This document shows, piece by piece, positions 10,075 through 19,291 of a DNA stretch of 64,000 nucleotides. The stretch lies in assembly GCA_017936665.1 (NCBI GenBank), contig JAGBFB010000031.1:1-64000 (forward strand), given 5' to 3'. Position 1 is the first letter of the stretch. Every line of letters starts with the position of its first letter. The DNA is from Spirochaetaceae bacterium (GTDB lineage Bacteria; Spirochaetota; Spirochaetia; Treponematales; Treponemataceae). The position numbers and the translations under genes are program-made. The notes below the pieces were generated by a model that was not told the DNA's origin, did no database searches, and saw nothing but the letters and a program-made list of their open reading frames with translations.

Positions 10075-10521
10075 ATGAACTTACAAACTGTATTAACACC
10101 GGACACAGTAAACCTTCACTTAAAAGGTACAACAAAAGAAGAGATTATCGATGAAATGCTAGAAATTTTAATTGCTGCTGGCAAAGTAACCGATAAGGAT
10201 GCGGCACGGGAATGTGTTCTTGACCGTGAAAGAAAAATGTCCACCGGTATGAAACATGGGATTGCAATTCCACATGGTAAAACAGATACTGTTTCTGATT
10301 TGGTAGCTTGTATCGGTATTTCTGACAATCCAGTTAATTTTGATTCTCTGGATCAAGAACCTTGCCGTATTTTTATAATGACTTTGTCTCCTGTAAACAA
10401 AACAGGACCTCACCTACAATTCTTAGCTGAGGTGAGTTTGCTATTCAAGAGTGCAGAAAAAAGACAACAAATTCTTGATACAACAGACAAAGCTGAAGTT
10501 ATTAGAATCCTTACAGAATAA
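10075..10521 (+). CDS. ptsN: PTS fructose/nitrogen-type EIIA protein
   Basis: This 148-residue protein is a PTS_EIIA type 2 domain along its whole length. The phosphorylatable histidine sits in KHGIAIPHGKTD (about residues 59-70), and the C-terminal LQFLAEVSLLF segment is typical. There is no membrane or EIIB domain attached and no transporter gene nearby. It is therefore more likely a regulatory PtsN-type EIIA than a sugar carrier component. It is followed by a hairpin terminator and is probably monocistronic. Confidence 0.85.
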   Translation: MNLQTVLTPDTVNLHLKGTTKEEIIDEMLEILIAAGKVTDKDAARECVLDRERKMSTGMKHGIAIPHGKTDTVSDLVACIGISDNPVNFDSLDQEPCRIFIMTLSPVNKTGPHLQFLAEVSLLFKSAEKRQQILDTTDKAEVIRILTE

Positions 10522-10545
10522 GATTTATAACTTCGTCACAAGAAT

Positions 10546-10590
10546 AGGACCACTAAGAATACACAAAAGTATAAGTGGTCTTATTTTTTT
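10546..10590 (+). terminator. Intrinsic terminator after the PTS IIA gene
   Basis: A 9-bp stem with one G-U pair (10546-10554 with 10574-10582) is followed by A then a run of seven T. Confidence 0.65.
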
Positions 10591-10607
10591 GTTATTAGGA
10601 CTTTACA

Positions 10608-11096
10608 ATGAACATTTTCACTTCTATAAAACAACAAAAGTTATCCAGCACAGATGGAACTTTTTCTACTGCAAATACGATTAAGTTAACTCAAACAGAA
10701 ATTACACAACTTGAAACAGAAGATTTTTTTTCAAATGCAACCCAAAATAATTGCGAGTTAATCATTTTTCCTATAAAAGTATCAGATGTTTTAACTTCCG
10801 AAGAAGATGTTTATAACGAAGAATATCTAGCAAATTTAAGAAAGATATTTAAACTAGCCCAAAATTACAATTTGAAATTTTTATTCTTACCTCAAATTGA
10901 TGAAGATTTGCAAAAAGATTATACACTTACAATAAAATCAATGAAACATACTGCAAGAAGATTGAAAAAGTTTGAAAATATAATTGGATTTGCAATTCCT
11001 GAAGAAGAATGTTTTAAAAATGAAAAAGTTCGCCAAGAATTTATCAGCGAACTTTCAGAAAAACACGAACATTATAAATTTATCGTTCTAAACTAA
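10608..11096 (+). CDS. Hypothetical protein, 162 aa
   Basis: I do not recognise this protein. It starts at 10608 after the ptsN terminator and ends 2 bp before the convergent transglycosylase stop. The middle (NCELIIFPIKVS, then NLKFLFLPQIDED) alternates predicted strands and helices, like a half TIM-barrel or Rossmann-like fold. The sequence has no signal peptide, no cysteine cluster and no clear catalytic motif. It could be the remnant of a longer protein, but there is no sign of a frameshift. Confidence 0.5.
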   Translation: MNIFTSIKQQKLSSTDGTFSTANTIKLTQTEITQLETEDFFSNATQNNCELIIFPIKVSDVLTSEEDVYNEEYLANLRKIFKLAQNYNLKFLFLPQIDEDLQKDYTLTIKSMKHTARRLKKFENIIGFAIPEEECFKNEKVRQEFISELSEKHEHYKFIVLN

Positions 11097-11098
11097 AT

Positions 11099-11881
11099 CT
11101 ATTTTGTTAAACTTGCCAAGAATTTAGATGAATCTTGATTATAAAAAATAGCAACTTGTGTATTGAAAAGAGCATCTAAGCCTTCTCTATATCCCATAAT
11201 GTTTGAAACATAATTTAATGTAACTTGTGGTGTCTTATTATTTCTAACCTTATTTGTCCCAGCATTGTACATTGCAAGGGCAGAAACCTCATTTCCTGCT
11301 GTGTTTAAACAAAATCGTAAGTGAGACATTCCATATTTTGCACTAATATATGGGTCAAAAAATTCTTCTTCTTTCAATTGAGGAAAAGAACGATTATTTA
11401 ACTGAAACAAACCTCTATCGATTGATTTATTTGTATTTGAATTTACAGCTGTAACTTTATACCGACTTTCTGTATAGGCCAAGGCAAATGCTAATGAAAG
11501 AGGAATATCGTTTGCATCAGCTGATGTTAAAATTGCTAAAGTTACATCTTGATTTCCTGTAATTTGATTATAAAACCACACAACAGAAGATTTAGAAACG
11601 GCAGAACGATAAAGTTCCAATCCCATATCAGTTTTTTGAGTTTTATGTTCAACTACCTTAGAATGATAATCTGATGGATTTACTAAAATTGATTTTTGCC
11701 ATTCTTCTTCATCTGAATTTGTTTCTTTAGACGTAATAACATATTCACTATTGATAGGTGCATCTTCTGGAAGAAATTTAACTACGCCTACACAAATTGC
11801 GGCGAAAAATGCAGAAAATAATATAGGACCTGAAAACTTTATAAATAATTCACGTTTGCTAGTTTTCTTATTTGATTTCAT
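11099..11881 (-). CDS. Membrane-anchored lytic transglycosylase (SLT domain)
   Basis: This 260-residue protein has one N-terminal membrane anchor (about residues 15-37) and a C-terminal SLT/lysozyme-like domain. The catalytic glutamate is in AYTESRYK (about residue 136), followed by DRGLFQLNN and a MYNAGT motif. It should cleave the glycan backbone of peptidoglycan in the periplasm. The gene lies downstream of serA but is separated from it by a strong hairpin at 11984-12026, so it probably has its own promoter. Confidence 0.85.
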   Translation of the reverse strand: MKSNKKTSKRELFIKFSGPILFSAFFAAICVGVVKFLPEDAPINSEYVITSKETNSDEEEWQKSILVNPSDYHSKVVEHKTQKTDMGLELYRSAVSKSSVVWFYNQITGNQDVTLAILTSADANDIPLSLAFALAYTESRYKVTAVNSNTNKSIDRGLFQLNNRSFPQLKEEEFFDPYISAKYGMSHLRFCLNTAGNEVSALAMYNAGTNKVRNNKTPQVTLNYVSNIMGYREGLDALFNTQVAIFYNQDSSKFLASLTK

Positions 11882-11983
11882 ATAATCTTCTCCTACCTGA
11901 TAATTATCTTGAAAATATCAAATTTCTAAATAATGTCTAAATGAAGTATTATACAAAATTTAAATGAAATCAATAGCAAAACG

Positions 11984-12026
11984 TGTAAAATTTCGCAAAA
12001 TTTGCAAAATTCTGCGAAATTTTACA
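11984..12026 (-). terminator. 14-bp perfect inverted repeat downstream of serA
   Basis: TGTAAAATTTCGCA (11984-11997) and its exact complement (12013-12026) enclose a 15-nt loop. It lies 24 bp after the leftward serA stop. There is no strong U-run, so it may also be an operator or an mRNA-stabilising hairpin. Confidence 0.5.
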
Positions 12027-12049
12027 AATATTTCATTATTTTGCCAAGA

Positions 12050-13228
12050 TTAACCTTCGATTACACGAACTCCTAAAACTCCCTCAATTGATTTTAACTT
12101 ATCAACAAGAGAATCAGTTGCTTTTCCTTCAACATCAATAATATTATAAGCTAAATCTGCACGATTTTGGTTTACCATTCCTGCAATGTTTAGTTTTTCA
12201 CTTGCAACTGCACTTGTAATCTGTCCAACCATATTTGGAACATTTTTGTGTGAGATACAAAGTCTACTTCCACCTGCTGGAATAGGATCATCCATTTTTG
12301 CCTTAGGAAAGTTTACAGAATTATAAATTGCACCTGTTTCAAGGTAGGCTCTCAATTCTTCAACTGCCATAAATGCACAGTTATCTTCTGCTTCTGGAGT
12401 AGATGCTCCTAAGTGAGGCAAACAAATTACTTTTTCGTGGTTAATCAATGTTTCGTCACTAAAATCGCTTACAAAACAAGCAATTTTTCCTGAATCAATT
12501 CCTGCTAAAATATCTGAGTTTACAACTAATCCACCACGAGCAAGATTTATGATTCTAACACCGTTTTTCATCAACTTGATTTTTTCGGCATTGATAAGAC
12601 CTTTTGTATCGTTTGTTTGTGGAACATGAATTGTAATATAATCAGCTTTGCTCAAAAGAGAATCTAAGCTTTCTGCCTTGTGAACTGCACGACTTAAAGA
12701 CCAAGCTGCATCAATAGAAATATATGGGTCATAACCGATAACTTCCATTCCAAGACCAACTGCTGCATTAGCTACTTGGGCACCGATTGCACCAAGTCCA
12801 ATTACACCAAGAGTTTTTCCTTTAATTTCAGGACCTACAAATTTAGATTTTCCTTTTTCAGCCATTTCTGGAATTGCATCTCCATTTCCAGCTAAATCTT
12901 TTACCCATTTGTTTGCATCAATGATAGGGCGGCTTGAAAAAAGTAAAGCTCCAATAACAAGTTCTTTTACAGCATTTGCATTTGCACCAGGAGTGTTAAA
13001 AACTACAACTCCTCTTTCTGTTAATGCTGGAATAGGAATATTATTTGTTCCAGCACCTGCTCTTGCTACAGCTTTTACGCTTTCTGGAATATCCATACTG
13101 TGCATATCTGCTGAACGAAGAATGATTGCATCTGGATTTATAATTTCTGAAGCGATTTCGTAATTTTCTCTTGGGAATTTTGCAAGTCCATCTGGAGCAA
13201 TTTTATTTAATGTTTGAATTTTATACAT
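12050..13228 (-). CDS. serA: D-3-phosphoglycerate dehydrogenase
   Basis: This 392-residue NAD-dependent enzyme catalyses the first step of serine synthesis. It has the split substrate domain, the Rossmann motif GVIGLGAIGAQVAN (about residues 138-151), the conserved ARGGLV and the catalytic HLGAST near residue 272. A C-terminal ACT domain (about 320-392) is present, as in the short allosteric form. It is the last gene of rex-serC-serA, 24 bp after serC. Placing an NADH-producing enzyme under a presumed Rex cluster suggests that serine synthesis follows the NADH/NAD ratio. Confidence 0.93.
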   Translation of the reverse strand: MYKIQTLNKIAPDGLAKFPRENYEIASEIINPDAIILRSADMHSMDIPESVKAVARAGAGTNNIPIPALTERGVVVFNTPGANANAVKELVIGALLFSSRPIIDANKWVKDLAGNGDAIPEMAEKGKSKFVGPEIKGKTLGVIGLGAIGAQVANAAVGLGMEVIGYDPYISIDAAWSLSRAVHKAESLDSLLSKADYITIHVPQTNDTKGLINAEKIKLMKNGVRIINLARGGLVVNSDILAGIDSGKIACFVSDFSDETLINHEKVICLPHLGASTPEAEDNCAFMAVEELRAYLETGAIYNSVNFPKAKMDDPIPAGGSRLCISHKNVPNMVGQITSAVASEKLNIAGMVNQNRADLAYNIIDVEGKATDSLVDKLKSIEGVLGVRVIEG

Positions 13229-13252
13229 ATTAAAGTCCTTATACCTAAAAAA

Positions 13253-14341
13253 TTAGTTTTCTTTTGCAAATTTATCCATGAAAGCTATCAATGCTTTTAC
13301 ACCTTCAAGGCTCATTGCATTGTAAATTGAAGCTCTCATTCCACCAACAAGGCGATGTCCTGCAAGATTTACTAATCCTGCACTTGCTGCTTCTGAAACA
13401 AATTTTTTGTTAATTTCAGTTGCTTTATCACCATCATATTTTGTTAAGAAAGGAATATTCATAATAGAACGACTTCCTTTTTCGGCAGTTGCATGATAAT
13501 AATCGCTGTTATCCAAGTAATCATAGAAAAGATTTGCTTTTTCGTAGTTGCGTTTTTTCATTCCTTCAGCGCCACCATTTGCTTTAATCCATTGTAAAAC
13601 TTTTCCCATGATGTAAATTGTGTAACATGGAGGAGTGTTGTACATAGAACCATTTTCGCTATGTGTTTTATAAGCCAACATTGTTGGTGTACCTTCGATA
13701 GGTTCTTCTGGAATTAAATCTTCTCGGATAATTACAAGAGTAACACCTGCTGGAGCAAGATTTTTTTGAGCACCTGCATACAAAAGTCCAAATTTGCTAA
13801 CATCAAGAGGTTCTGAAAGAATACAACTTGAAATATCTGCAACTAGAGGAATATCACCTGTATCTGGGATATATTCATAGTGAGTTCCCATAATTGTATT
13901 GTTCAAAGTAATGTGAACATAGTCATAATCTCCAGTTACTTTTTCAACCTTAGGAATATATGAAAAGTTTTTATCATCAGAAGAAGCAAGAACTTCAACT
14001 GATAGATATTTTTTTGCTTCTGCAATAGCTTTTTTTGACCAAACACCAGTATTAATATATGCAGCCTTTCCGTTTTTCTTTAAATTCATTGGAACCATTG
14101 CAAATTGTGTTGAAGCTCCACCTTGTAAAAACAAAATCTTATAATTTGATGGAACATTCATAAGTTCTCTAACCAAACTTTCTGTTTCTGCAATAATTGG
14201 TTCATAAGCCTTTGAACGATGGCTCATTTCCATTACAGACTGTCCTGTTCCTTTGTAATCCATCATTTCTTCTGCGGCTGATTTTAGAACTTCTTCTGGT
14301 AAACAAGAAGGTCCTGCTGAAAAATTGTACACTCTACTCAT
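13253..14341 (-). CDS. serC: Phosphoserine aminotransferase
   Basis: This 362-residue PLP enzyme converts 3-phosphohydroxypyruvate to phosphoserine. It starts with the family signature NFSAGPSCLPEEVL, has LFLQGGASTQF (about 70-80) and the PLP-lysine region YAGAQKNLAPAG (about 188-199). The C-terminal GGMRASIYNA is typical. It lies 24 bp upstream of serA and 24 bp downstream of rex, so the three probably form one operon. Confidence 0.93.
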   Translation of the reverse strand: MSRVYNFSAGPSCLPEEVLKSAAEEMMDYKGTGQSVMEMSHRSKAYEPIIAETESLVRELMNVPSNYKILFLQGGASTQFAMVPMNLKKNGKAAYINTGVWSKKAIAEAKKYLSVEVLASSDDKNFSYIPKVEKVTGDYDYVHITLNNTIMGTHYEYIPDTGDIPLVADISSCILSEPLDVSKFGLLYAGAQKNLAPAGVTLVIIREDLIPEEPIEGTPTMLAYKTHSENGSMYNTPPCYTIYIMGKVLQWIKANGGAEGMKKRNYEKANLFYDYLDNSDYYHATAEKGSRSIMNIPFLTKYDGDKATEINKKFVSEAASAGLVNLAGHRLVGGMRASIYNAMSLEGVKALIAFMDKFAKEN

Positions 14342-14365
14342 TTTTACACCCTATTTCTTATAAAT

Positions 14366-14983
14366 TTAAATTTTGGCAGACACTTTTTGAAGAGCATCTA
14401 TCACCGAAATATTTTCTACACGAACTTTATCTTTTAGATTGATAAGAGCATTCGTGAAATTCACAATACCTTTTACACCACAATCCGATAAACGTTTTGC
14501 AGTTTTTATTGCATCATTTTCTGGAACAGCAAGAATCGCATAATCTATCTGTTCTCTTTGTATAATTTTTTCTAGCATACTCATAGGATACAATGGAAAA
14601 GTTGATTGCAAAACTTCTGTTCTGTTCATACTTGAATCAAATCCTGCTTTTATTACAAAACCTGAAGAAGAAAATCCTTCAAAATTGATTAAAGCTGCTC
14701 CCAAAGTTCCCAAACCTACGATGCAACATTTTTTTTCTGTATTTTCTATAAAAAGCCTAGATTTTATTGCATCTTTTAGAACTTTTATATTGTATCCACT
14801 ACTAGAACCACACTGAACTCCAAGTAAAGAAATATCCCTACGGATTGTATCTCTTGACCATCCAGTTTTATGTTCAATAACTGAAGAAGTAACAGTTGCA
14901 TTTTCTGATTCTAACTGTTCTAGTAAATCCACAAGTTTAATCAATCTAAGAGAAGCAGGTTTAGAAATTCCTTGTATCATCAA
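14366..14983 (-). CDS. rex: Redox-sensing transcriptional repressor Rex
   Basis: This 205-residue protein has an N-terminal winged helix (SKPASLRLIKLVDLLEQL, then SVIEHKTGWSRDTIRRDIS) and a Rossmann domain with CCIVGLGTLGAALIN (about residues 84-98). That is the Rex layout, in which NADH binding releases DNA. It is somewhat shorter than typical Rex (about 210-215 aa). Two perfect Rex-type operators lie in the 167-bp region upstream of its start, so it is very likely autoregulated and controls serC-serA. Confidence 0.88.
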   Translation of the reverse strand: MMIQGISKPASLRLIKLVDLLEQLESENATVTSSVIEHKTGWSRDTIRRDISLLGVQCGSSSGYNIKVLKDAIKSRLFIENTEKKCCIVGLGTLGAALINFEGFSSSGFVIKAGFDSSMNRTEVLQSTFPLYPMSMLEKIIQREQIDYAILAVPENDAIKTAKRLSDCGVKGIVNFTNALINLKDKVRVENISVIDALQKVSAKI

Positions 14984-15005
14984 ATTCTCCAGAGTTTACA
15001 TATAC

Positions 15006-15021
15006 TGTGAAATTTTTCACA
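15006..15021. promoter_or_regulatory. Rex operator 1
   Basis: TGTGAAATTTTTCACA matches the known Rex operator half-sites TGTGAA/TTCACA and lies 23 bp upstream of the rex start. Confidence 0.8.
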
Positions 15022-15123
15022 ACAATATATTTATATAATACTCCAACAGAAAATTACCGTCAAGGAAAATATTGATTTTTAAAAGAGGATTATGATTTTT
15101 TTGAAGATTTTTAGTTTATTTCC

Positions 15124-15139
15124 TGTGAAATATTTCACA
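15124..15139. promoter_or_regulatory. Rex operator 2
   Basis: TGTGAAATATTTCACA is a perfect palindrome of the Rex type, 118 bp centre to centre from operator 1 and just downstream of the rhomboid stop. Confidence 0.8.
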
Positions 15140-15150
15140 ACAAAAGATTA

Positions 15151-15744
15151 CTAATTTTTGTTTCCTAAAGACAAAATTCCCACAAGAGAGCCAATCAAAG
15201 CACCAGCAAAATGACAAAATGGCTCAAGAGAATTAGTTGTAAAAACAGAAATCAGTTGAGTTGAAAAATAAATTAAAGCAAGTAAAATATACGAAAGAGG
15301 AATTTCTTTTTTATCGATGGAACAATAAAAAGAAAGAATTAAAAGCATACAAACAATTCCACTAGAGCCAACCATAACTGTTGAACTAAAGCAAACGCAA
15401 ACAACTCCAGCAAAAAGAACTGTAATCAAAATCAGAAGAGATAAAATTCCTTTTCCAAATTTTTCTTCAATTTTTGGACAAAGTAATAAAATAAAAACTA
15501 AATTTGAAGTAAGAATATTCCAATCAAGAACACCAAAAGGATACAAAAGAAGCCTAAAATAATCTGTTACAGATTTAAAATTAAAGGGATTTTCTCCAGA
15601 AGCAGAAGTTGGACAAGTTAAGAAACTTTGAAATTCTGGTAAAAATTTAGATAGAATTCCAAAAATCACGCATAAAATTACAAAAATCAAAGTAATTGGA
15701 GAATCAAAAGAAATTCTAAATCCAGCTTTTTTTCTAGTTGCCAC
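15151..15744 (-). CDS. Rhomboid-family intramembrane serine protease
   Basis: This 197-residue protein has about six membrane segments. The catalytic serine is in VGSSGIV (about residues 124-130) and the catalytic histidine in CHFAGALIGSLVG (about 176-188), in the correct relative TM positions for a rhomboid. It lacks extra domains. It starts 14 bp downstream of the xthA stop and is probably co-transcribed with it. Its substrate is not inferable. One caution is that the first TM region is divergent. Confidence 0.75.
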   Translation of the reverse strand: MATRKKAGFRISFDSPITLIFVILCVIFGILSKFLPEFQSFLTCPTSASGENPFNFKSVTDYFRLLLYPFGVLDWNILTSNLVFILLLCPKIEEKFGKGILSLLILITVLFAGVVCVCFSSTVMVGSSGIVCMLLILSFYCSIDKKEIPLSYILLALIYFSTQLISVFTTNSLEPFCHFAGALIGSLVGILSLGNKN

Positions 15745-15757
15745 AACTCACCTTCTA

Positions 15758-16522
15758 TTAAATATCTAATTCAATCTTTACAGGACAATGGTCTGAACCT
15801 AAAACATCGTTTAAAATTGTACTAGACTTTACTTTATCTAAAAAGCCTTCGTTTACGCATTGATAATCTATACGCCATCCAATATTTTTTTCTCTAGCAT
15901 GAAAACGATAACTCCACCAAGTATATTGATTTGGTTCAGCACAAAATTTTCTAAAAACATCAACATAGCCAGAAGTTGTAAATTTATCCATCCATTCTCT
16001 TTCTTCAGGCAAATATCCAGGATTTTTTTCGTTAGATTTTGGATTTGCTAAATCAATAGGCTTGTGAGCAATATTGTAGTCTCCACAAAGAACAATATTT
16101 TTTCCATTTTTTACAAGATTATCGCAATAAGATAAAATTCCATCACAAAAAGCAAGTTTATAATCTAATCTAGCTCCTGCATCCTGACTATTAGGAAAAT
16201 ACGCACTGATTATCACTGTAGAACCAAAAGTACAAGCAATAACTCTTCCTTCGTGATCAAATCTTTCATCGTTCATAATATCAACAGAATCTGGTTCTAT
16301 TTTAGAATAAATCGCAGTTCCAGAATAACCAGGCTTTTTTGCACTAGAAAACCAACTTTTGTATCCTGCAGGATTTAATAAATTTTCAGAAAGTTGCCCC
16401 GGATGAGCCTTCGTTTCTTGAATACAAACCACATCAGCATTTGAATTTGTAAGCCATTCCACAAAACCTTTTTTTTCTACGGCGCGAATACCATTAACAT
16501 TCCAAGAAATTATACTTTTCAT
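15758..16522 (-). CDS. xthA: Exodeoxyribonuclease III
   Basis: This 254-residue AP endonuclease/3'-exonuclease acts in base-excision repair. Motifs are ISWNVNGIRA (4-13, metal-site Asn), VCIQETKAH with the metal-binding glutamate (about residue 37), CGDYNIAH (about 146-153) and the C-terminal GSDHCPV with the catalytic Asp-His pair (about 243-249). It has the standard family length. It is divergent from clpS. Confidence 0.93.
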   Translation of the reverse strand: MKSIISWNVNGIRAVEKKGFVEWLTNSNADVVCIQETKAHPGQLSENLLNPAGYKSWFSSAKKPGYSGTAIYSKIEPDSVDIMNDERFDHEGRVIACTFGSTVIISAYFPNSQDAGARLDYKLAFCDGILSYCDNLVKNGKNIVLCGDYNIAHKPIDLANPKSNEKNPGYLPEEREWMDKFTTSGYVDVFRKFCAEPNQYTWWSYRFHAREKNIGWRIDYQCVNEGFLDKVKSSTILNDVLGSDHCPVKIELDI

Positions 16523-16553
16523 AGCCGAAATTATACAATTTTTTAAAAAATAT

Positions 16554-16562
16554 TGCTATAAT
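16554..16562 (+). promoter_or_regulatory. Extended -10 promoter of clpS-clpA-aat
   Basis: TGC followed by TATAAT (16554-16562) is an extended -10. There is no good -35 at standard spacing. It sits 53 bp before the clpS ATG, and GGAGG precedes that ATG. Confidence 0.55.
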
Positions 16563-16614
16563 ATATATGTTAAGAAAAATGGTTATATTAATTCAGTAGG
16601 AGGAAAATAAGAAA

Positions 16615-16926
16615 ATGAGTATTAAAACACAGAATGTATCAAATTCAAAAGTAGATTTAGAAGACGAAATTAAAGAACCGCCTATGTGCAAAGTGATTTT
16701 ATTAAACGATGATTTTACAACAAAGGAATTTGTGGTAGAAATTTTAATTAAGATTTTTAATAAATCATCTTTAGAAGCAAATGAACTTATGGAAAAAGTT
16801 CACAAATCAGGTTCTGCTATTGTTGGAATTTATTCTTTGGACATAGCTAACTCATTAGCAAAATTAACCATAAAAACAGCACGGGCAAATGGATTTCCTT
16901 TGCGTTGCGTAGTTGAAGAAGAATAA
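16615..16926 (+). CDS. clpS: ATP-dependent Clp protease adaptor ClpS
   Basis: This 103-residue N-recognin delivers N-degron substrates to ClpA. The segment CKVILLNDDFTTKEFVVEIL (about 24-43) contains the N-end binding residues, and MEKVHKSGSAIVGIYSLDIA carries the conserved histidine. It starts after a strong GGAGG. ClpA follows 46 bp downstream and the cytosolic aminoacyl transferase follows ClpA, so recognition, unfolding and tagging are encoded together. Confidence 0.93.
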   Translation: MSIKTQNVSNSKVDLEDEIKEPPMCKVILLNDDFTTKEFVVEILIKIFNKSSLEANELMEKVHKSGSAIVGIYSLDIANSLAKLTIKTARANGFPLRCVVEEE

Positions 16927-16972
16927 AACCTTCTAAGAATAAATCAAAGTTCAATAATTAAAGGAAAGAAAA

Positions 16973-19291
16973 GTGAAATTAAATTTAATATCAAATATTT
17001 ATTTTGATACAGCATTTTCTTATGCAAAGGAACAAGAACATCAATTTATTACTCCAGAACATATTCTTTTTATTTTCATTAAAGATTCTGGAATAAAAAT
17101 GATTTTAGAAGAATGTGATGTGGATGTAGAATCTCTTTTCAATTTGTTACAAGAATATTTAAATACAATTCCCAAAGTGAATAATTCTGACCAAATTGAA
17201 CCAATAGAACCACTTGAATCAATAGGATTTGGTTCTGTCATAGAAAGAGCTATTGCTCATGCATTATCAGCAGAAAAAAAAGAAATTGATCAAACCGACG
17301 TATTAATCAGTATTTTTGAAGAAGAAGGACAGGCCACTTTCTACTTAAAAAAATTAGGAGCAACACATCTTCGATTAATGGAAGTAATTTCAAATTGTAC
17401 AATCGAATATAAATTTTCAGATGAAGATATCGAAGACAACGAAGACAGCGATGATGAAGATTCAGAAAGTATGTTCGATATATCTTTTGATGATAACTTT
17501 GAAAAAGAAAATACTTCAATTAGTTTCTTAGAAAAATTTACTAAAAATCTTACTCAAGAAGCCGCTATTGGTAATTTAGAGCCTCTAGTTGGAAGAGAAG
17601 AAGAATTAGAAAGAACTATTCAAGTTTTGTGCCGAAGAATGAAAAATAATCCCATCCATGTGGGAGAAGCTGGGGTTGGAAAAACTGCAATTACAGAAGG
17701 CTTGGCTCAAAAAATCGTAAAAAATGATGTTCCTGAATTTTTGAAAGGATACACAATTTATTCTTTGGATATGGGTTCCCTTCTTGCAGGCACAAGTCAT
17801 CGTGGTGCATTTGAAGAACGATTCAAAAAAATAATTAAACATCTGGAAAAAGAAGAAGATGTTATCTTATTTATAGATGAAATTCACATGATAGTTGGTG
17901 CTGGTGCCAGTGGTGAAGGAACCGTTGACGCCTCCAACTTATTAAAACCAATACTTTCTTCTGGAAAAATTAGATGTATCGGAGCAACAACTCACAAAGA
18001 ATACGCAAAATCCTTTGAAAAACATCGCGACCTTGAAAGACGCTTCCAAAAGATAAATATTGACGAACCAAGTTTTAATGACACCGTTGAAATTTTACAA
18101 GGATTGTTACCTCGCTATGAAGAATATCACAAAGTAAAATATACTCCAGAAGCAATCAAAGAAGCGGTAAAACTTTCTGTAAAATTTTTGTCAGAACGAA
18201 AATTACCAGACAAAGCCATTGATGTAATCGATGAAGCAGGAAGTTTTGCAAAACTCCACAAGGAAGAATTTGCTCAACAAGATGATAAAACCATAATTGA
18301 TGAATTTATCATTCAAAAAATAATTGCAAAAATGGCAAAAATTCCAGAAAAGACAGTTTCTGCAACAGAAATAGACAAACTAAAAAATCTTGAAACAGAA
18401 CTAAAATCAAAAATTTTTGCACAAGATAAAGCAGTAGAAGCTGTTTGCAAGGCAGTAAAAAAATCCCGAGCTGGTTTTAGAAATCCAGAAAAACCTATAG
18501 CAAATTTCTTATTTGCAGGACCTACAGGTGTTGGAAAAACTGAACTTGCAAAAGTTCTTGCCCAAAACTTAGATTCACAACTGTTACGCTTTGATATGAG
18601 TGAATATCAAGAAAAACACACAGTAAGCCGATTGATTGGTTCTCCTCCAGGTTATGTTGGTTTTGAAGATGGCGGACTTTTAACTGATGCAGTTCGTAAA
18701 AATCCAAGTGCCGTAGTTTTATTAGATGAAATTGAAAAAGCTCATTCTGATATTTACAATCTTCTTTTACAAATTATGGATTATGGATTTTTAACAGATA
18801 ACCAAGGGAAAAAAGCAGATTTTAGAAACACAATCATCATCATGACTAGCAATGCAGGAGCAAGTCAAATTGGAAAATCTCAAATTGGTTTTGGAGATAA
18901 TGTTACAACAGAAAGCGTCATTGACGAAGAAGTTGCAAAAATCTTTACTCCAGAATTTAGAAATCGATTAGATGCAATAATTCACTTTGCTCATCTTGAA
19001 AAAAAAGACATTCTAAATGTTGTAACAAAAGAATTACATATTTTACAATCTCAGTTGCAAGAAAAAAACGTAACATTAGAATTTACACCAGAAGCAGTTG
19101 AGTTTTTAGCAGAAAAAGGATACTCAAAAGAATTTGGTGCAAGAAATATTTCTAGAACTGTAGAAAATTACATTAGTAGTCAACTTGTAGATGAAGTTTT
19201 ATTTGGTAAATTAGCAAAAGGAGGAAAAGTAACTTGTTATATCGATAAATCAAATTCAGATTTACAGGATATAAAGTTCAATTATGAATAA
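16973..19291 (+). CDS. clpA: ATP-dependent Clp protease ATPase subunit ClpA
   Basis: This 772-residue hexameric unfoldase has an N-terminal Clp-N domain (about 1-140), an acidic linker (about 147-165) and two AAA+ modules. Walker A motifs are GEAGVGKT (about 229) and GPTGVGKT (about 516). The Walker B motifs are LFIDEIH and VLLDEIEK. There is no ClpB-type coiled coil, and the ClpS neighbour fits ClpA. The start is a GTG at 16973 with AAGGA ahead of it. The aat start overlaps its stop by 8 bp. Confidence 0.93.
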   Translation: MKLNLISNIYFDTAFSYAKEQEHQFITPEHILFIFIKDSGIKMILEECDVDVESLFNLLQEYLNTIPKVNNSDQIEPIEPLESIGFGSVIERAIAHALSAEKKEIDQTDVLISIFEEEGQATFYLKKLGATHLRLMEVISNCTIEYKFSDEDIEDNEDSDDEDSESMFDISFDDNFEKENTSISFLEKFTKNLTQEAAIGNLEPLVGREEELERTIQVLCRRMKNNPIHVGEAGVGKTAITEGLAQKIVKNDVPEFLKGYTIYSLDMGSLLAGTSHRGAFEERFKKIIKHLEKEEDVILFIDEIHMIVGAGASGEGTVDASNLLKPILSSGKIRCIGATTHKEYAKSFEKHRDLERRFQKINIDEPSFNDTVEILQGLLPRYEEYHKVKYTPEAIKEAVKLSVKFLSERKLPDKAIDVIDEAGSFAKLHKEEFAQQDDKTIIDEFIIQKIIAKMAKIPEKTVSATEIDKLKNLETELKSKIFAQDKAVEAVCKAVKKSRAGFRNPEKPIANFLFAGPTGVGKTELAKVLAQNLDSQLLRFDMSEYQEKHTVSRLIGSPPGYVGFEDGGLLTDAVRKNPSAVVLLDEIEKAHSDIYNLLLQIMDYGFLTDNQGKKADFRNTIIIMTSNAGASQIGKSQIGFGDNVTTESVIDEEVAKIFTPEFRNRLDAIIHFAHLEKKDILNVVTKELHILQSQLQEKNVTLEFTPEAVEFLAEKGYSKEFGARNISRTVENYISSQLVDEVLFGKLAKGGKVTCYIDKSNSDLQDIKFNYE

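Noticed and set aside
10451-10684. 77-codon plus-strand frame overlapping ptsN and the next gene
   Set aside because: It crosses the terminator at 10546-10590 and has no ribosome-binding site.
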